Part shown: positions 62,079 through 64,000 of the stretch, one piece after another
Position numbering within the stretch: position 1 is the first letter of the stretch
How the letters are laid out: the number at the start of each line of letters is the position of its first letter
From: an uncultured Alphaproteobacteria bacterium
GTDB lineage: Bacteria; Pseudomonadota; Alphaproteobacteria; RF32; CAG-239
Reading direction: 5' to 3'
Assembly (NCBI GenBank): GCA_944393685.1
Contig: CALYAW010000001.1
Coordinates: 224,023 to 288,022 of the forward strand
DNA length: 64,000 nt
Position numbers and translations under genes: made by a program
Notes under the pieces: model-generated
The model's database searches: none
The model's input: only the letters and a program-made list of their open reading frames with translations
Told to the model about the DNA's origin: nothing

Positions 62079-63207
62079 TATATCAATTGATAATACCCAA
62101 CTAATAGTATTGGTTGTTTTTATTATTGCGCTGATAGCAAATTTTGTATATATGCTGCTCAGTCGCCGATCTCAAAACATGGATCGTTTTGGAGATATTT
62201 TATTGCGAGGACAAGCCGAATTAGCAGGACGTCTGGCGCAACTAGGAGAACACAATCAGCAAGAACAGAGCAAGATTGCGCAAGCAATTAATGAACAAAA
62301 ATTGGCTGTTTTAAAAATAATGGATGAAAAGCTTTTGGCGGTAACCAAATCTGTTGGTGAGGGCTTGCAACAAAATACGGTTAAGACGACGGAAACCTTG
62401 ACTGATCTGAGAGAGCGTCTGGCCAAAATAGATGTTGCACAACAAAAGATTTCATCTTTATCGGAGCAAGTTGTTTCTTTGCAGGAGGTTTTGTCGAACA
62501 AACAAGCACGGGGAGCCTTTGGCGAGATTCAGTTAAACGATTTGGTGACATCGATTCTTCCTCCCTCTGCGTATGAATTTCAAGCAGTATTGTCAAATTC
62601 AAAGCGTGCGGATTGTCTGTTGCGTTTGCCCAATCCTCCTGGGAGCATAGTTATTGATGCCAAATTTCCTTTAGAAAGCTACAGCGCATTACGGGCAGCA
62701 TCTTCTGATCGAGAGAAGGTTGAGGCAAACCGTTTTTTCAGAGCATCGGTCTTAAAGCATATTAAAGATATATCTGAAAAATACATCGTTAGCGGAGAAA
62801 CGGCAGAATCAGCATTGATGTTTTTACCGAGCGAGGCTGTTTATGCGGAACTTCATGCTAATTTTACAGATGTTGTTGAGGTTTCTTATCGAGCCAAGGT
62901 TTGGATTGTATCTCCGACCACATTGATGGCAACGCTTAATACGGTAAGAGCGGTTTTAAAAGACGCCAAGATGAGGGAACAAGCCGGCATCATTCAAAAA
63001 GAAGTCGGGATTTTGATAGAAGATATATCTCGTTTGGATTCTCGCATAGATAATTTAAGTAAACATTTTAAGATGGCTAACGAAGATGTCGAGGGAATAA
63101 AGATATCATCTTCAAAGATAGGTCGCCGCATTCAAAAAATAGAGGCATTGGAGCTTGGAGAACAAAAAGCATCTTTGGCAGTTTCCCACGTTTCTAATGA
63201 CGATTGA
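62062..63207 (+). CDS. rmuC: RmuC family DNA recombination protein
   Basis: 381 residues. N-terminal membrane segment (about 13-34), coiled coil (about 45-150), then the RmuC nuclease-like domain with RGAFGEIQLNDLV, IVIDAKFPLESY and MFLPSEAVYAEL. The start is a TTG at 62062 inside the end of accA (no ATG nearby), so the exact N-terminus is uncertain. RmuC limits inversions at short repeats. Confidence 0.92.
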   Translation: MQSLNNISIDNTQLIVLVVFIIALIANFVYMLLSRRSQNMDRFGDILLRGQAELAGRLAQLGEHNQQEQSKIAQAINEQKLAVLKIMDEKLLAVTKSVGEGLQQNTVKTTETLTDLRERLAKIDVAQQKISSLSEQVVSLQEVLSNKQARGAFGEIQLNDLVTSILPPSAYEFQAVLSNSKRADCLLRLPNPPGSIVIDAKFPLESYSALRAASSDREKVEANRFFRASVLKHIKDISEKYIVSGETAESALMFLPSEAVYAELHANFTDVVEVSYRAKVWIVSPTTLMATLNTVRAVLKDAKMREQAGIIQKEVGILIEDISRLDSRIDNLSKHFKMANEDVEGIKISSSKIGRRIQKIEALELGEQKASLAVSHVSNDD

Positions 63208-63288
63208 TTTAAACATTGGACTTTTTGAAAAATATACGATATTGATAAAGGCAACAGATAACAAACTAAAAATAAAGAGGTATAAAAA

Positions 63289-63567
63289 GTGACAAAATCT
63301 GAATTAATTGAAAGAGTAGCCAGTAAAAACCCACATTTAATGCTCAAAGATGTTGAACGAATTGTCAATGTCGTTTTTGAGAAAATAACCAGCTCATTGG
63401 CTGCAGGAGATAGGGTTGAATTTCGGGGATTTGGAGCATTTTCAGTTCGCACGCGTAGTCCTCGCATTGCCAAGAACCCTCGTACTGGCGAGCAGGTTAA
63501 GGTGGAAGAACGAAACATTCCTCATTTTAAGACTGGTAAACAGCTTTTCGAATTATTAAATAAGTAA
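63289..63567 (+). CDS. ihfB: Integration host factor subunit beta
   Basis: 92-residue HU/IHF-fold protein starting at a GTG (63289): [44 protein letters not shown] and the C-terminal [17 protein letters not shown]. The Pro at the DNA-kinking tip is in AKNPRTG. Partners the alpha subunit, which is not in the window. Often followed by lapA, as here. Confidence 0.95.
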   Translation: MTKSELIERVASKNPHLMLKDVERIVNVVFEKITSSLAAGDRVEFRGFGAFSVRTRSPRIAKNPRTGEQVKVEERNIPHFKTGKQLFELLNK

Positions 63568-63601
63568 TTCCGCTTAACAAGTGTATTTAGGAGTTGCGCT
63601 C

Positions 63602-64000
63602 ATGGGCTTTATAAAAATGCTGATAGGAGTTCCTGTCGTTGTTGTGTTACTCGTTTTTTCTTTTGTGAATAACGATTTGGCAACGTTCAGTTTGTGGCCG
63701 TTTAGTATAGAGATAACAGTTTCATTGAGTGTCGCAGTTCTTTTCTTTGTTTTTACGGGATTTGTTTTTGGGGCTCTTTTTTCATGGCTTTCTTATGCGC
63801 CAGTGAGAGCATCGTTACGACATCAGAAGAAACAAAATAAAAGACTAAACAAAGAACAACAAAAATTAGTCAAAGAAATGGAAGTTCTTCAAGAAAATCT
63901 TGAAACGCTTAAGGAAGTTGAGTCGTCGCAGCCTAAATCAGGGTTTGGTGAAAGAATCAAAAAGTTTTTTTCTTCATCCAAAGCAGAAACTTCCGAGCAG
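63602..64000 (+). CDS. LapA-domain (DUF1049) membrane protein, partial
   Basis: 133 codons open to the right edge. Starts at an ATG after TAGGAG; two membrane segments (about 5-25 and 42-65) with FSFVNNDLATFSLWPFSIEITVSLS, as in LapA-type LPS-assembly proteins, followed by a Lys/Glu helix. Following ihfB is the usual place for this gene. The end is cut by the window. Confidence 0.82.
   Translation, partial: MGFIKMLIGVPVVVVLLVFSFVNNDLATFSLWPFSIEITVSLSVAVLFFVFTGFVFGALFSWLSYAPVRASLRHQKKQNKRLNKEQQKLVKEMEVLQENLETLKEVESSQPKSGFGERIKKFFSSSKAETSEQ

Overview
The window reads as chromosomal DNA of an AT-rich, Gram-negative alphaproteobacterium. Gene orders familiar from that class include invasion-locus-B protein/rlmN, gpmI-envC-ctpA-divergent deacetylase-rppH, lolA-xth, mutM-enoyl-CoA hydratase-rpsT-dnaA, dnaA-dnaN-recF, rpsB-tsf and the ptsH/EIIA-Man pair. 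KdsB, LolA, an LpoA-like lipoprotein, a porin and LapA imply an outer membrane with Kdo-containing LPS. A HydE-type maturase hints at an anaerobic lifestyle, such as that of uncultured gut Rhodospirillales-like lineages; the lineage is inference, not read from a marker gene. No rRNA operon, CRISPR array or insertion sequence was found.

Layout. 1-5.7 kb: dnaX (partial), SRP RNA, LpoA-like lipoprotein divergent from rsmI-yraN, then rlmN and an IalB-like protein. 5.8-12.4 kb: CCA-adding enzyme, kdsB, a HAD phosphatase, hydE, two alanine tRNAs, an acetyltransferase and parE. 12.5-16.1 kb: a small membrane protein, rpsB with a structured leader, tsf, then a small inverted-repeat element next to a GC-rich gene for an exported Cys-rich tail-collar protein. 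16.1-24.5 kb: an envelope and cell-division block on the minus strand. 24.5-30.5 kb: a small ribbon-helix-helix-like protein, polA, a 514-base gap with clustered GANTC sites, then gyrB. 30.5-35.7 kb: NAD genes, porin plus response regulator, xth-lolA and a small Ser-rich protein. 35.8-37.8 kb: a DNA methyltransferase coupled to PTS genes. 37.9-46.5 kb: ABC exporter, recF, dnaN, dnaA, a candidate origin/control region, rpsT, enoyl-CoA hydratase and mutM. 46.6-60.9 kb: a less familiar stretch of J-domain, PAS, TPR and membrane proteins, tsaB, a Lon-like protease and a partial Yej importer. 61.1-64 kb: accA, rmuC, ihfB and lapA (partial).

How it fits together. The region joins replication control (dnaX, dnaA, dnaN, recF, gyrB, parE, polA, IHF-beta) with envelope building (LpoA-like activator, class A PBP, EnvC, CtpA, LolA, KdsB). 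The gaps upstream of dnaA and gyrB both hold dense GANTC clusters and a CtrA-like TTAA-N7-TTAA or near match, suggesting methylation/cell-cycle control of both. The most unusual items are the Cys-repeat tail-collar protein with its neighbouring heptamer inverted-repeat element, a NadM/NadE pair compatible with a non-standard NAD route, and several proteins keeping a fold but missing its catalytic residues or domains: a PAS sensor without kinase, an EEP-like membrane protein, Pol I without proofreading residues, and an atypical response regulator.
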